This document shows positions 48,101-60,095 of a DNA stretch of 64,000 nt, one piece after another. The translations under genes were made by a program, and so were the position numbers. The notes beneath the pieces were generated by a model, which worked only from the letters and a program-made list of their open reading frames with translations, ran no database searches and was not told the origin of the DNA. The stretch's first letter is position 1; each line of letters opens with the position of its first letter. Where the stretch lies: the NCBI GenBank assembly GCA_963556145.1, contig OY744461.1:5590891-5654890 (forward strand), given 5' to 3'. This DNA is from Hygrocybe punicea. Taxonomy: Eukaryota; Basidiomycota; Agaricomycetes; Agaricales; Hygrophoraceae.

Positions 48101-48822
48101 GTCGCGAGGGATGGCGTCTAGGTGCAGGTATTTTCACGCCCTCTGACTGGCTTTCTGCGTTAGATCGCTCCTAGAAGGCGAAATTTGGTCAATTCATTGA
48201 GAAGAAATTATAATCGATGTAAAATACACCTGAGCCAGAGCCGAATCAGGATCGACATAAGGCTGTACAGTCTGTTCCACATGAATACCGGAAGAGGTAT
48301 GACAGGGTTGTTTTACAGCTTGCGTCTCAGGCAAATTATTATTTTGGAGAACTGCGTCTGAATGTATATTTGGAGCTGATGAAGCAGAATTCTGGACAGC
48401 GGGGGCACAGCAAGTGAGAGTGGGAGATCAAACTGTATCCCAAGATTTTACCTTTTCAGGAGTCGACAGTCCTGGGATGTACTGTTTCAGAGTAGTAAAG
48501 ATACTGGATGAAACCAATCCTGGAGGTGGGGACGAAGCAGGAGCAGGAGCCTTGCCTTTCTCTTTTGCGTTCTGTAATCCCGACGTGCGCTGGTGATGGA
48601 TTAATGAAGTGAGAGGCAGTAGAGGACATAATCATACCGGTGGTTCAGAAGTCTAATCAATCAATATCAGATTATACATGATTCCATAAATACATTACTA
48701 ACTTGAATCTGAGCAATCTCCGAGGTCTTGGGACTCTTTGGTTGGTGGTACGAAGTAGGTTAATTCTGCTGCGATTGCTGCTTGTTTACAACGGACTCAG
48801 CTAACTCTTCGTCGGGAATCAT
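45127..48822 (-). CDS. Accessory gene of the 14-kb element (disordered plus conserved C-terminal region)
   Basis: I do not know its function. Minus strand, several exons, limits approximate. The N-terminal half is Ser/Pro/Gln-rich and predicted disordered (48820-46743, with PAPRRHPSRRSVRLLEQK near 48100). A likely coiled coil follows (HIQTSAQQMERLFEQNSHLQ, about 46360), then a basic stretch with SKRRSSQPQNN. A conserved block starts near 46018 (PLHEDELAAYNLRQEGC, ENFRMDFTRD). It continues after an intron with HVKYVREKYKEYV and ends with GVSSDESDNED and LPRNCYDEDWLNNLRP. This C-terminal block is a recurrent Agaricomycete hypothetical family, by position a partner of the transposase. Internal stops (an early TAA and one near 48040) leave open whether introns or damage break it. 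Confidence 0.45.
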
Positions 48823-49108
48823 GCGATGGAGTGACAGAAGGTGAAGAAAGGGAAAGGACAGAGACCATGAGATGAGAGAGCGTGAAATCATTTGAGTTTG
48901 TGTCCTTTGTTTGCGAAACTACAAAGACAGCCAACGGCTAGAAGAAAGAGATAATGGTGGAGATACCGCGATACAAGCCGATTGTAAGAGAGAGTTGCAT
49001 GGATAGACACATGTCTGGCCGATGTGTGCCGAATCATAGCGTGTAGTGCCAGCAGTACGGCGTACTGCTGGTAGTCAACCCGTTTGAGGATTATGAAAAA
49101 AAGCTGAG

Positions 49109-51835
49109 CAAGATGTTACAGGGAAGCAATGTAGATAAGGATGCCTGGTCTTGTTCTGTTGATAATATCGGTAGCCACATCGCATGAGTAGACAAAGAGC
49201 TATCAACCGCAATTAGTTGACTGTTAATGTTTGCTGCCGCCATAAGGATGACTCATCATGCATACATCATGAATGAGTCAATCAACACGCACACACAGAC
49301 TTCACCTTTGACCAGTTTGACCTTTGACCTTTGCAGGATGTTGGCCCTGATCCAGTGAGTACTGTGCCATATGAAACCAATTGAGATGCTCAGGACAACC
49401 TTAAAGAATCTTCAAAGGGTCTGTTTCTCTGTAACTTGTGGCTTTATCCTTTATTTACTGACTAGATAGATCAGTCAGAGCTATTCAAGAGTAGGTGGGC
49501 CAGAGAGAAACTGTTGGAGAATATCGTAACATGTCTCATTTGGATGAAACTGCGCTTATATGTGATCACAAGTACGGCCTTTGCTTTGTATCTGAAGCCA
49601 TGATCCATCCGACACATCACGTCGTTCACATCTTCGCGGAGAATTTCCCTGCTCGGTGCCATCTACTGTCATAGCTTCATACTGTAGCGCCAGCCTTAGG
49701 GCACGGGCACACTGTGCACCGGGTGGCTCTGGGAGAACAAGGGACCAACAGTGGCAGAGGTAGCTCCCCAACCATTCGGCTGCTTGGATGGCTAAACGAG
49801 GAAGTACTTGATGTCGAAGGTACCTATGAGAGGAGGTAAAAGGAAAGGTGTACACCGTTCTGCTTGTCACCAAGGACTATCCAGAGGGGGACACCAGGGT
49901 CAACATTCAACACCTCTAATCCTCATACCCAATACGGACACCGCCAACCTCGCGTCATGTCCCATCTCTCCTTCTACAACTCGACATTCAATAATGTGGC
50001 CGGAGATCAATTTAATATAACTTTAATCACCTTTCCTGTTGTCAATATTACTGTGCATCCACCCTCTGTCCCTGCCCCAAAGTCTTCCGCCCCTAGCCGA
50101 TTCATGGTTGCAGCGTGGCGGCTCAGGCGAAAGTTCAAATGATAAGCCCTTCCTTATCCTCTCTTTTCTTTTCCCTTAGTCTTTATTCATGTCTTTTATA
50201 AAGATCCAAAGGCCGCCTGCAGCAAACTCCTCAAGCAGAGGTCCGGATGGGGGAAATGGTGAGTTATATACACTATATGATATCTCTATCTGATCCCCAC
50301 CTAGTAGGGGTGCTTTGACACGTGAGCCGGAGGTTCCACACCTGTAGATAGATGTAGCATACCTTGCTGGAGGACGAGGGCCGAATTGCGGACAGGTAAA
50401 TTTTTATATGGAGATATGTGGTTACTGTCTAATATCTGTGCGATAGGACATTTGATGCTTAAATGGACCCCTCCACCGTTGTAAATAAACATTTTAAATA
50501 TCCGCTCTCTGGCCGTTAAGCTATATAAATCGATCCCCAGGCGTCACTCTCGTGTACTCATCCTTGGCACCCTCATCGACCCTCATCACCGTTCCAATGT
50601 CGTCGAAATTGAAGAGGTCGATTTTAGGCGATAACCAACCTGCAATTCTGCAACTTGCAGTGCAAAAGACGCGGATTCCAAGGTCATATCAGGGTGCCCA
50701 AGAATGCTGGCGAGTCGTGTCCCACTTAAAACTGGGCTGACACTTGTACACTTGGTATTTTGACAGCAGCACACTATCTATTCGTCCGATGATGTGTCTA
50801 TAGTGAAAATCTACACGATGTAGAACTTCGCATCAGGAAAACATGGGTTTACTTCATCTGTATTAATTCTGATTTAATCCGACTTTATTTCATAAATTAA
50901 GGCTTTTTAAGCGATTAAGTGGGATTAAGAAGGTCCATTTATTTTTATGAATAAAATTTTAGTTTTAATAAATGACTGCTACACTACTAAGCATTACTGG
51001 TACTAGTGGCAATCCTGCGCTGGTCCTGGCACTGTCGCTGGTGCTGGTGCTGGTGCCTGTCCTGATCATTTTTGAGTTTGCCAGAGGCGAGAAGGGCGAG
51101 GGCGGTGGGGTAGGTGTTTGCATATCGGAATGAGCCATGGACGTTGACTTCTTGAAGGGCGGCAGCAGAGAGGGGAAGCAGTAAGTTACGAGAGCCCATG
51201 CCTGCTAGCCCCCCATAATAGCAGCCTGAAACAAAATTGACCAGTTGATGATTCCACAGAGAGCGGGTCGATAAAAGCTTACAAGGATAGACTCGGATGG
51301 CGGGTGCTGGTTCTGCTGGTTCTGCTGAGATTAATGCTGCGCCCGTACTGGTGCGCCGTCTTTGCTAGTGCTGGCGTGGGGCTGGTATTAGGTTCTGCAT
51401 CGGTGGTAGCGCTGTCGCTGGTGCCCGTGCCGATGCTGGTGGAGGTGTTGATGCCATGCTGGTACTGACATGGCAACTGGTGCCATTGCTTGTGCTAGTG
51501 TCGGGGTGAGTGCTGGTGCCGCTGAGCCATCGCCGCTGTCCTTGTCGCTGTCCCTGCTGTTCTCGTCGCCGTCATTGTCGTCCTCATTGTTGTTTCTGTC
51601 GTCATCCTCGTTTCCATCATCCTTGTCCTCGTGATCACCACTGGCCCTGACACTGTCGCTGTGCTGGTACTGGCATGGGTGCTGGTGCTGGTGCCAGCTG
51701 GTGCTGTCGTTGTGCCATGCTGGTGCGGGCGCTGGCACCGTCGGTGTGCCGTGCTGGTACTGGCACGGGTGCTAACACCAGCCATTCGTGCTAACACCAG
51801 CCGTTTTTGCTGTCCTTTCCGTCGCCGTCATCGCC
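49109..51835 (-). repeat. Right 2.7-kb inverted arm
   Basis: Inverted copy of 37812-40517 with very few differences, for example one changed codon near 49850. It has one extra copy of a 24-base GCTGGTGTTAGCAC unit at its outer end (51770-51800). Confidence 0.85.
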
Positions 51836-53043
51836 ATCCTTGTCACCACCCTTGTCGTCATCCTCATTGTGGCCCATCCATGTCGTCCCCGTCACGGTGC
51901 ATTCTACAAGAAACCTGAGAGGGACACGTCAACGGGAAGGAATGGGAGATTACTTACTAAGATTGCGGGGAAAAGGTCATACGCAGGGAAATATAAATCC
52001 CGGCATATGGCGTTGTTGCCAACATTGCGCTCAATGGCTTGGGCGACGCCCAATCGGTATTCATTCCTGAAACTGGTACCGGCAACTTCACGAACATTCG
52101 CCTGTATTAGTGCTCATAATTTAACTGGGACTGTGACACGCTCGCCTCAAGGTATGGATTCCGCAACGCATGCTCAGCCGCTCAAGAAACGATACGCTCT
52201 TGCGCTAGTGGAGTCTTAACTCGCCTATTGCAGTCTCCCTCGTCTACAATTGAGCGTTCTTGGTCATCGTTAGGACATCCCGAAGCCCAGCAGATCTGGT
52301 CAGATCCCCATAGAACGATCGCTCGAATAATACACCTGGATGGTAGCTTTGGGTTCGAGATCCAGAACCAGCACAGTATCATTTGAGATGATTGAGGAAT
52401 CCTCCGGGACCCGAGGAGCATGGGTGGGGATCAAATTTTTGCACCCGACGGCTCGGAATGACATGATGAACCGTTGTGCGGCCAGACTGGACCAATTGTC
52501 CCAGAATGCGTTGGGCTAGACTTCTAGGACCGTTCAGTGGTTTCACTGTGTGTTTAAAGTGAAGAACCTACGAGGCCCTCCATTTCCCAACAGTAGGAAA
52601 TCTGTCGATGTGATGCACGCTGAAAGTCTCTCTCCTCGATTCGCCAGAGCAATACTGGGTGGGATGGATTCCGGAATACAAATGTAAAATGGGAAGTCTT
52701 GCTAGACGATGGAGTCTGGATCAATAAGTGCACGAAGGCACCATCTGAACGACTTACTTTGGCGTCATTGCCTGTGTTGGATTCATCATGGGACCCTTCT
52801 TCGTAGGCTTCTCTTTACCCTTTCCCTTTGATGTGTCAACGGCGGATGACGAGGAGGCGACTGTGGATGAAGAACCAGTGGCGGTACGTGGAACTAGCGT
52901 GACTAGAATCATTTGTATAGATCAAATATAGTATTAAGCTGAAATAAATTGTTCTGCCCCGAAACTGTACTTACAAAGGATTATCAAATCTTCAAAGGAA
53001 CTTCTCCAGTAACAAAACGACAAGGAATCTTTTATGGTGTCGA
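51836..53043. other. No gene assigned; coding-like scraps
   Basis: On the minus strand a short frame near 52400-52310 reads SNDTVLVLDLEPKATIQVYY. Another near 52900-52765 reads AVDTSKGKGKEKPTKKGP and ends at a GTAAGT site. These look like exon fragments of host genes but I cannot name them. Confidence 0.3.
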
Positions 53044-53084
53044 CCAGAGAGAGGAATTTCAGCGCTGAAATTCAGTCTCTCTGG
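53044..53084. repeat. 41-base palindrome beside a POL2 fragment
   Basis: CCAGAGAGAGGAATTTCAGC is followed at once by its near-perfect reverse complement (two mismatches), with almost no loop. Confidence 0.85.
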
Positions 53085-53086
53085 AG

Positions 53087-53263
53087 TTGATCCGTGATAA
53101 TCCCAAGCGAATGGACAAGCCACTTATTTACCATCTGGATGTCGCAGCTATGTATCCGAACATCATGCTGTCGAATCGCTTGCAGCCAGACTCGGTGGCG
53201 GACGAATCTACGTGTGCCGTCTGTGACTACAACCGACCTGGTAAAACATGTGATAGGCGGCTA
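53087..53263 (+). pseudogene. POL2: Fragment of DNA polymerase epsilon catalytic subunit
   Basis: 59 codons match the polymerase palm region of Pol2, the leading-strand polymerase. They read [20 protein letters not shown], followed by motif [16 protein letters not shown]. Then [13 protein letters not shown] gives the C-x2-C-x8-C spacing of three of the four cysteines that hold the Pol epsilon iron-sulfur cluster. It starts three bases after a 41-base palindrome and stops at DRRL, where GGCGGC repeats and purine-rich DNA begin. The surrounding gene, over 2000 residues in length, is absent, so this is a displaced exon piece and not the functional gene. Confidence 0.85.
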
Positions 53264-55170
53264 AATTTGGTGGCGGCGGCGGCGGGGCAAGGAAAGGAGT
53301 GGAATGGGGAGGAGGTCGAAGAGAGGGGGCCGGCGGAAGGAATGGAGTGGAAGGGGAACGGGGGATGGCACAGGGAGCGAGGTAGATAAATATTTCTATG
53401 CATTATCGCTGAGAATCGGACAGTATCGACAGAATCCTGAGAGGGAAATCAATATCATCCAAACAGGCTTGGTGGGTATCATTCTCTCGCAATCCGACTT
53501 GGCGAGCCGAGCGAGCGTCTCCTCTGGAATTTGGTAAGATGTTTGTTATGCGTCGACAGAAGGGTTTAAGGCAGCTGGACATACCTTTGGAGCATAGCAA
53601 ATCTGAGATTAATTCCGTATATCTACAGAAAAGTTCATTGATTGCTGTATGACCCACAGCGAGGCGTCTGAGGGACAGAAGAAGTTCTCACCTTTTAACC
53701 AACGACGAAATCTCGTCTTTGCAGCTCCCGTAGTTTTGCAACCGTCATACAGATTGAAGGAGGCACATTTTGTGATCCTAGTGTGATCCTCAGTGCGGTC
53801 TCCCCATTTTCAGCCGTCGATACTTTACAAGTGACTGTCCAACCTCAGCTCTGCGAATGTAGGGGAGGCCGGAGAGCTGGAGTGACGTTGGCGTTGCGCT
53901 GGAGAGTTGGCATTGCGCTGGAGCGTTGGCGTTGCGCTGGCGTTGACGTTGCGCTGATCTGATCACCAGCTCAGCTCAAAAAACGTGGCTGGTCTTTTGA
54001 ATTTTTGCTTGACATTCGCGTGGCAAGGCTATGCTTCAAACTCAAAGCTTGGGTAAGATTCAAGTATGAATTGACACTCTCCAACATTCTGAGTTACGTC
54101 GCTGTGTCAGACACGCAAAAATATTAATGGAATATAAAGTGATAGTTCTAAGTCCACCTGACAATCATGAAGACAAAGAATTAAACTTAATATATGTGAT
54201 CTTGTCGGCACAACAGTCCACCAATTTTGAGTTCCGGATGGTTTTCAGCTCCGCCAAATTTCAACTGAAAGATTAAATTTGAGTCATATATTAGTTAGGA
54301 CACAACTAACATTCATCTTTGTATTCTAGTAGAATTCCAGTGGCATTCAGCTGAAGATAATATTCTATGTTCATGGTGGGTTTTTGATCAGGCAAAATCA
54401 CTCAAAAAATTAGATTGTTAGTACCAAATCAGCAAAGCAAATATCTATCTAGAATTTAACACTTCTGTCACATTCATGTCATGTTGAGAGCATTCGAGCT
54501 CAGATGAATCCAAAACCTTCTCTTGGTCAACAGCCCCATCCCCCTCCATTTCAGACTCTACTGCCAGCCCCCTGCTACACCTACTGCCCTACAACTTTCC
54601 CATCCTCCTCTACTGTCCCCTAACTCTCTCCAGGAAACCTTTTGGCCTCCAAAAGGTCACCGATGTCTAGCAATAGTGTCACCAGCAACCCCAGCAACAG
54701 AAGCACATTCCGGCTGCTTTGGAGCGCCATGGAGGGTTTCTGAGGGCAGCAGGGGATGTGGTGCACCCACCTCCTGCTATACTAGATGAGTTTTCTGTTT
54801 TATTAGCTGTCCTGGATCTGAATTGACCATGGGGTGCTCACCCAGGTGTCACCTGCTCCTCCCAGCCTTTCCACCCTATTCAGCACCCTCCCAGCCTTCT
54901 TTCAGTCCCGCTGTAGTCCCAGCACCCATTCGTCACCATCTCCACTGCTTCCTTTACCCGTCTTATTTACCCGTCTTAGCCTGTTCTGCCCCTTTTTCAC
55001 CCTTCTGCTCATTCCCCCTCTCCAATCCTTTCTTTGACCTTTATTGACTCTCTTATCATTCACTTATCACGACTATCTCTCATTCCCATCCATTGCCTTC
55101 ATTGTAGCCATATTGTAATACTTTGTAAATAATTTGACATTTAATGAAATTAATTAAATTACAGATAAGT
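53264..55170. other. Repeat-rich intergenic DNA
   Basis: Contains a purine-rich tract (53280-53390) and a short GCGTTGCGCTGGAG-type minisatellite (53885-53960). A C/T-rich stretch (54530-55060) gives spurious Pro/Ser-rich frames. No gene recognised. Confidence 0.45.
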
Positions 55171-55247
55171 CCCTATTTGTAGAAGAAAGTGGCTAGCAGG
55201 AGATCATCGCAATGCCTGAGGCAATTTTGCTAACCACTTCAGCGACT
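55171..55247 (+). repeat. Hairpin repeat, copy 1
   Basis: Similar to 56664-56742. A leader GTCCCTATTTGTAGAAG is followed by an imperfect stem beginning AAGTGGCTAGCA and ending TGCTAACCACTT. Similarity between the copies stops exactly at the stem end, implying an element terminus. Confidence 0.6.
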
Positions 55248-56663
55248 CTGACTTTAATCCTCATGATCATCAGGGGTGTGCACATAGGTATTATACTATT
55301 AATCATTAATATATTTGTAACAAACTATATGTCTTATTGGATACACTATGAGTACGTGGATTGAAAAAGAGCTTTCCACATAGCTGTCACTCAATGTGCA
55401 ATGGGTTGTTGTCCTTGCATCATGTAACGAGTAGTATTTGATCATTCCTTGATATATAGATCTTTAAGATCGTTGATATCTACTTGGTTCAGACCGTTTA
55501 TTCTGGTTATGTAAGGAAACATGTGCTTATCATGTGTTTGCTGGGGGTCATATGCCTGAATTCTCACGATCCGTCTTTTCTTTTCCTCTAGTCTTTCACC
55601 ATGGTCTTCTGGTGTCTACTCCTTTTTATTGCTGCTTCTCTGTGCAATAAATTGTAATAAAAAACTATCCGATGCTATGAACAGGTCCTCTGTCCTCCCT
55701 CTAAGTACATTTTTCATTTACACTTTATTATTATTTTTATTTGATGATTGCATACAGAGCGCAAAGTCTGTGACTGGCCTTTTTGTGCCAATGTTTCTAC
55801 CCTAAACAATCAACGCGTTGAACTATTCTGGAGGATGGATGGGCCTGAAGTCAATGCTTGACATTGACTTCTTTCTTTCTGGGGTGAACACTTTGTCTTT
55901 ATTTGGGCGGGTCTTGGTTGCTGGTTAGCTGGGAACGGGAGGGTTAATGGTCGTTCGTCCTTTTCTTTATCTTTTCATACTCAATTTTTCATTTCATTAT
56001 ATTCGTTTCTGTTTTGTTATGTTGTGTTGTTCAATGCATTCATCATGTCATCATGAGTTCGTCAAATAGATGAGAGGGGTTGTATTATCACCATGTAGCT
56101 ATATACCATCATCCATATTTGCCATTCTTCGGCAAGTCATTTACATTTGTGAAAACAATCTGGATAATAATGAAGAAAGAATGCACAGCAGGAAATCATG
56201 TGCACGAAATAAAAATAGTGTCCAATCACGTGATAAGGATCGTAAGAAAAGAGGGTGCAGCAGGAAGTCACATGCATGGATAAGGTGTGCAAAGCTGAGT
56301 GCTGTGACCTCATACATGACTTGTAATTTCTGATCAATAGGTATACCAGTTCCTGTACCGTATTCAAAATACTGTCATCCCCTCAGAATATATCAGTAAA
56401 AGCCCTAGAAACAGCTACTTCTATGATATATATCTCATGAAAATTCAAATGCCTATGTGTGGTGTAAACTCACTAGTGCCTGAATTTGGGCTCAAATCAC
56501 TTAGTGCTGGTGACAAGCACCTCCATTTCATTTAGTACTATAACCTTTCCCATATAACCTTCAAAATCCATGGAGAATTGAGTGAGAAACAAATCAAATA
56601 CTCTACCAAAAATGTCCATTTGGTAATGAATTAATTAATTATTAATAAAATATTTATTAAATA
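55248..56663. other. Intergenic, nothing recognised
   Basis: AT- and T-rich DNA between the twin hairpins. Short frames only. It could be the body of an element ending in copy 2. Confidence 0.4.
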
Positions 56664-56742
56664 GATATGTCCATATTTGTAAGAGAAAGTGACAAGCAAG
56701 AGATCGCCTCAATGCCCGAGGCGATTTTGCTAGTCACTTTCG
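56664..56742 (+). repeat. Hairpin repeat, copy 2
   Basis: The leader GTCCATATTTGTAAGAG precedes a stem AAGTGACAAGCAAGAGA with partner TTTTGCTAGTCACTT. The inner arms are GATCGCCTC and GAGGCGA around AATGCCC. It lies directly before the satellite array. Confidence 0.65.
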
Positions 56743-56779
56743 GCTTATTCAGCAGATGGCAACTTCAACAGCCCCACCA

Positions 56780-58860
56780 TGACCCGCAGATGCAATCCGT
56801 GAGTTGGATATTTTTTGTTCACCTTCGCCCGGATACCACTGACTGATGTTCACACAGGCCGTGATCGATTCCGGCACCCCGTTTCCAACCGAAATGACGA
56901 GTCTGCGCGAGGGGAACGGCCGCACACACAATCCGTGAGTTGCCCCCCACTTGATTTTTTTTGTTCACCTTTGCTCGGATACCACTGACTTAAACTCACA
57001 CAGGCCGTGGTCAGTTCCGGCACCGTGTTTCCACCCGAAACGATGTGTTTGCGCGAGGGGAACGGCCGCACACGCAATCCGTGAGTGGCCCCCCCCCTTG
57101 TTTTTTTTTGTGCACCGTCGTTCGGAAACCACTGACTCATGTTGACACAGGCCGTGGTCGATTCCGGCACCCCGTTTCCAACCGAAACGACGAGTCTGGG
57201 TGAGGGGAACGGCTGCACACGCAATCCGTGAGTTTCCCCCCCCCCTTGATTTTTTTGTTCACCTTCGCTCGGATACCACTGACTTAGTTTGACACAGACC
57301 CTCATCCACTCTGGCACCCCGTTTCCGACCGAAACGACAAGTCTGGGTGAGGGGAACGGCTGCACACGCAATCCGTGAGTTTCCCCCCTCCCTTGATTTT
57401 TTTTTGTGCACCGTCGCTCGGAAACCATTGACTTAAGTTCACACAGGCCGTGATCGATTCCGGCACCGTGTTTCCACCCGAAACGATGTGTTTGCGCGAG
57501 GGGAACGGCCGCACACGCAATCCGTGAGTTGCCCTCCCCCCTTGATTTTTTTTGTGCACCGTCGCTCGGAAACCACTGACTCATGTTGTCACAGGCCGTG
57601 GTCGATTCCGGCACCCCGTTTCAGACCGAAACGACAAGTCTGGGTCAGGGGAACGGCTGCAAACGCAATCCGTGAGTTGCCCCCCCCCCTTGATTTTTTT
57701 TGTTCACCTTCGCTCGGATACCACTAACTTAAACTCACACAGGCCGTGGTCGATTCCGGCACCCTGTTTCCACCCGAAACGATGTGTTTGCGGGAGGGGA
57801 ACGGCCGCACACGCAATCCGTGAGTTTCCCCCCCCCTTGTTTTTTTTTTGTTCACCATCGCTCGGATACCACTGACTTAGTTTGACACAGACCCTCATCC
57901 ACTCCGGCACCCCGTTTCCGACCGAAACGACAAGTCTGGGTGAGGGGAACGGCTGCACACGCAATCCGTGAGTTTCCCCCCCCCCTTGTTTTCTTTTGTG
58001 CACCGTCGCTCGGAAACCATTGACTTAAGTTCACACAGGCCGTGGTCGATTCCGGCACCCTGTTTCCACCCGAAACGATGTGTTTGCGCGAGGGGAACGG
58101 CCGCACACGCAATCCGTGAGTTTCCCCCCCCCTTGTTTTTTTTTTGTTCACCATCGCTCGGATACCACTGACTTAGTTTGACACAGACCCTCATCCACTC
58201 CGGCACCCCGTTTCAGACCGAAACGACAAGTCTGGGTGAGGGGAACGGCTGCAAACGCAATCCGTGAGTTGCCCCCCCCCCCCTTGATTTTTTTTGTTCA
58301 CCGTCGCACGGATACCACTGACTTAAGTTCACACAGGCCGTGGTCAATTCCGGCACCCTGTTTCAGACCGAAACGACAAGTCTGGGTCAGGGAAACGGCC
58401 GCACACGCAATCCGTGAGTGGCCCCCCCCCTTGTTTTTTTTTGTGCACCGTCGTTCGGAAACCACTGACTCATGTTGTCACAGGCCGTGGTCGATTCCGG
58501 CACCCCGTTTCAGACCGAAACGACAAGTCTGGGTGAGGGGAACGGCTGCACACGCAATCCGTGAGTTTCCCCCCCCCCTTGTTTTCTTTTGTGCACCGTC
58601 GCTCGGAAACCATTGACTTAAGTTCACACAGGCCGTGGTCGATTCCGGCACCCTGTTTCCCCCCGAAGCGATGTGTTTGCGCGAGGGGAACGGCCGCACA
58701 CGCAATCCGTGAGTGGCCCCCCCCCCTTGATTTTTCTTGTGCACCGTCGCTTGGATACCACTGAGTTAAGTTCACACAGACCCTCATCAATTCTGGTATC
58801 CTGTTTCCAACTGAAAGGATGAGTTTGGGCGAGGGGAACAGCTGCGTACAGAATCATTCT
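56780..58860. repeat. Satellite array, about 14 units of 144-152 bases
   Basis: The junction CAATCCGTGAGT recurs at intervals of 144-152 bases. Each unit has a C8-C11 run, TTGATTTTTTTTGT, a CGCTCGGA-ACCACTGACT block, CACAG, ATTCCGGCACCC-GTTTC and GAGGGGAACGGC. Two subtypes intermix: one has GATGTGTTTGCGCGAGG, the other GACAAGTCTGGGTGAGG. Repeated protein frames on both strands (RGTAAHAIRE and the like) simply reflect a unit length close to a multiple of three. The last units decay towards 58860. Confidence 0.9.
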
Positions 58861-60095
58861 GTCTCCACCCACTTTTTTTTTCTGTTTTTTTTTGTTGCTC
58901 CAGCATTGTTGGGAGACCCTTACCTTATGCCTACACTTAATCAATGCTCTACCTTTGTTTGCACTTGAATGAGCTCTCTCAGCCTTGTTGTATTACTTTA
59001 ATAGTTGAAATGTTATATTTTTTGCGCAAACAATGTTGTTTGGTCACGGTGGTGCATTGCTTTTTGCTTTCTGCTATACCTACTAGCCCAACAATTGTTT
59101 TGGGAGTCCCAGACAATTTAAACTGCCTCTGTGCTTGTCCTAGCCTGATTCTTGGTGTTGTACACCAACAATCTTTGCTGTCAAAGCTCTCATAAACGAC
59201 AAAGTACGTTGCTTTTTTGAAAGCTGGATTTCACTCATCTTGTGTCTTCATCCTACACATCTAGAGCCATCTTGGAGATCTTTGCAAGGGTCTCCTTTCC
59301 GTAGCTCCAAATCTCCATTTGGTTCAGTGGTTGTGGAGCTATAACTGTTTTACTATTCAGGTACATTTGGTTGATATTACAGCAACCCCTAATCATAATT
59401 TTATCATCCTAGCAATTATTTTGAAGCCCTTGCTTCCCTCTATCCAACTACCACTAAATCAGCAGAATCCAACCGCTGGTTCACAAGGTATTTGACTTTT
59501 TCTATCCTCACACTCCTATCTCTTTGTCTCAGAGTATACTCATCCAAATCTCTTGATTTTGTAGCCAATTTGGGACCTCTTGGCAACTTCTTTCTGCTGG
59601 TATCTTGGCCTTTCCAAGAGACCACTCTGGTCCCGTGACAAGTCAATTTTTCATTGGCTTTTTCACTTGCGCTTGGCTTTTCGTCTCCGATTGATCTGGT
59701 ACTTCTGGGACTAGTTCTGGACTCGCGTATTATCACTCTCATCAGTTCTTGCTGTGGCTGTAGTGCTGCACATTGGTTTATTAAAAGGAGACTAGAGCAA
59801 GGTGAATTACAGAGAAGTGCTACCTCCCTGGGCTCTCTCTATGAGTGTTACCCCAGTTGCTTGTGATCTAACCAATCACTGCACCGCTCTCTGTAATACA
59901 GTGTGTAGGGAGATTGGGCTGGCGGGTTTACAGTTGCCTCCCCTTCCAATTTGGAAGATTCTCTATTATCAACTACCACTGTTGACACCGATTTCGTCTC
60001 TTTGAGAATATACTGGTAGTGTGTACTAGATCCACAGAGAACTGATTTTCAACCTCGCATCTATCCCAAACTCCCCACTGTCCTTTGACGTACTC
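58861..60095. other. Intergenic region upstream of the 60-kb gene
   Basis: T-rich, with a (T)n/(C)n end of the satellite and several short frames of no recognised family. The last few hundred bases should hold the promoter of the gene at 60096. No specific element could be picked. Confidence 0.4.

Larger units (their letters stand above)
37812..51835. mobile_element. 14-kb Tnp2/CACTA-type element with 2.7-kb inverted arms
   Basis: Arms 37812-40517 and 49109-51835 are inverted copies, nearly identical by eye over 2.7 kb. Between them lie a Tnp2-type transposase and an accessory gene, both on the minus strand. The outer limits are where the two arms stop matching. I could not define a clean terminus or target duplication, so the true element may be slightly longer. 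CACTA elements normally have short inverted ends, so arms of this length are unusual. Confidence 0.65.

Noticed and set aside
56850..58790. Open frames of 100-250 codons on both strands
   Set aside because: They only reflect the satellite unit length near a multiple of three; no family motif and no consistent start.
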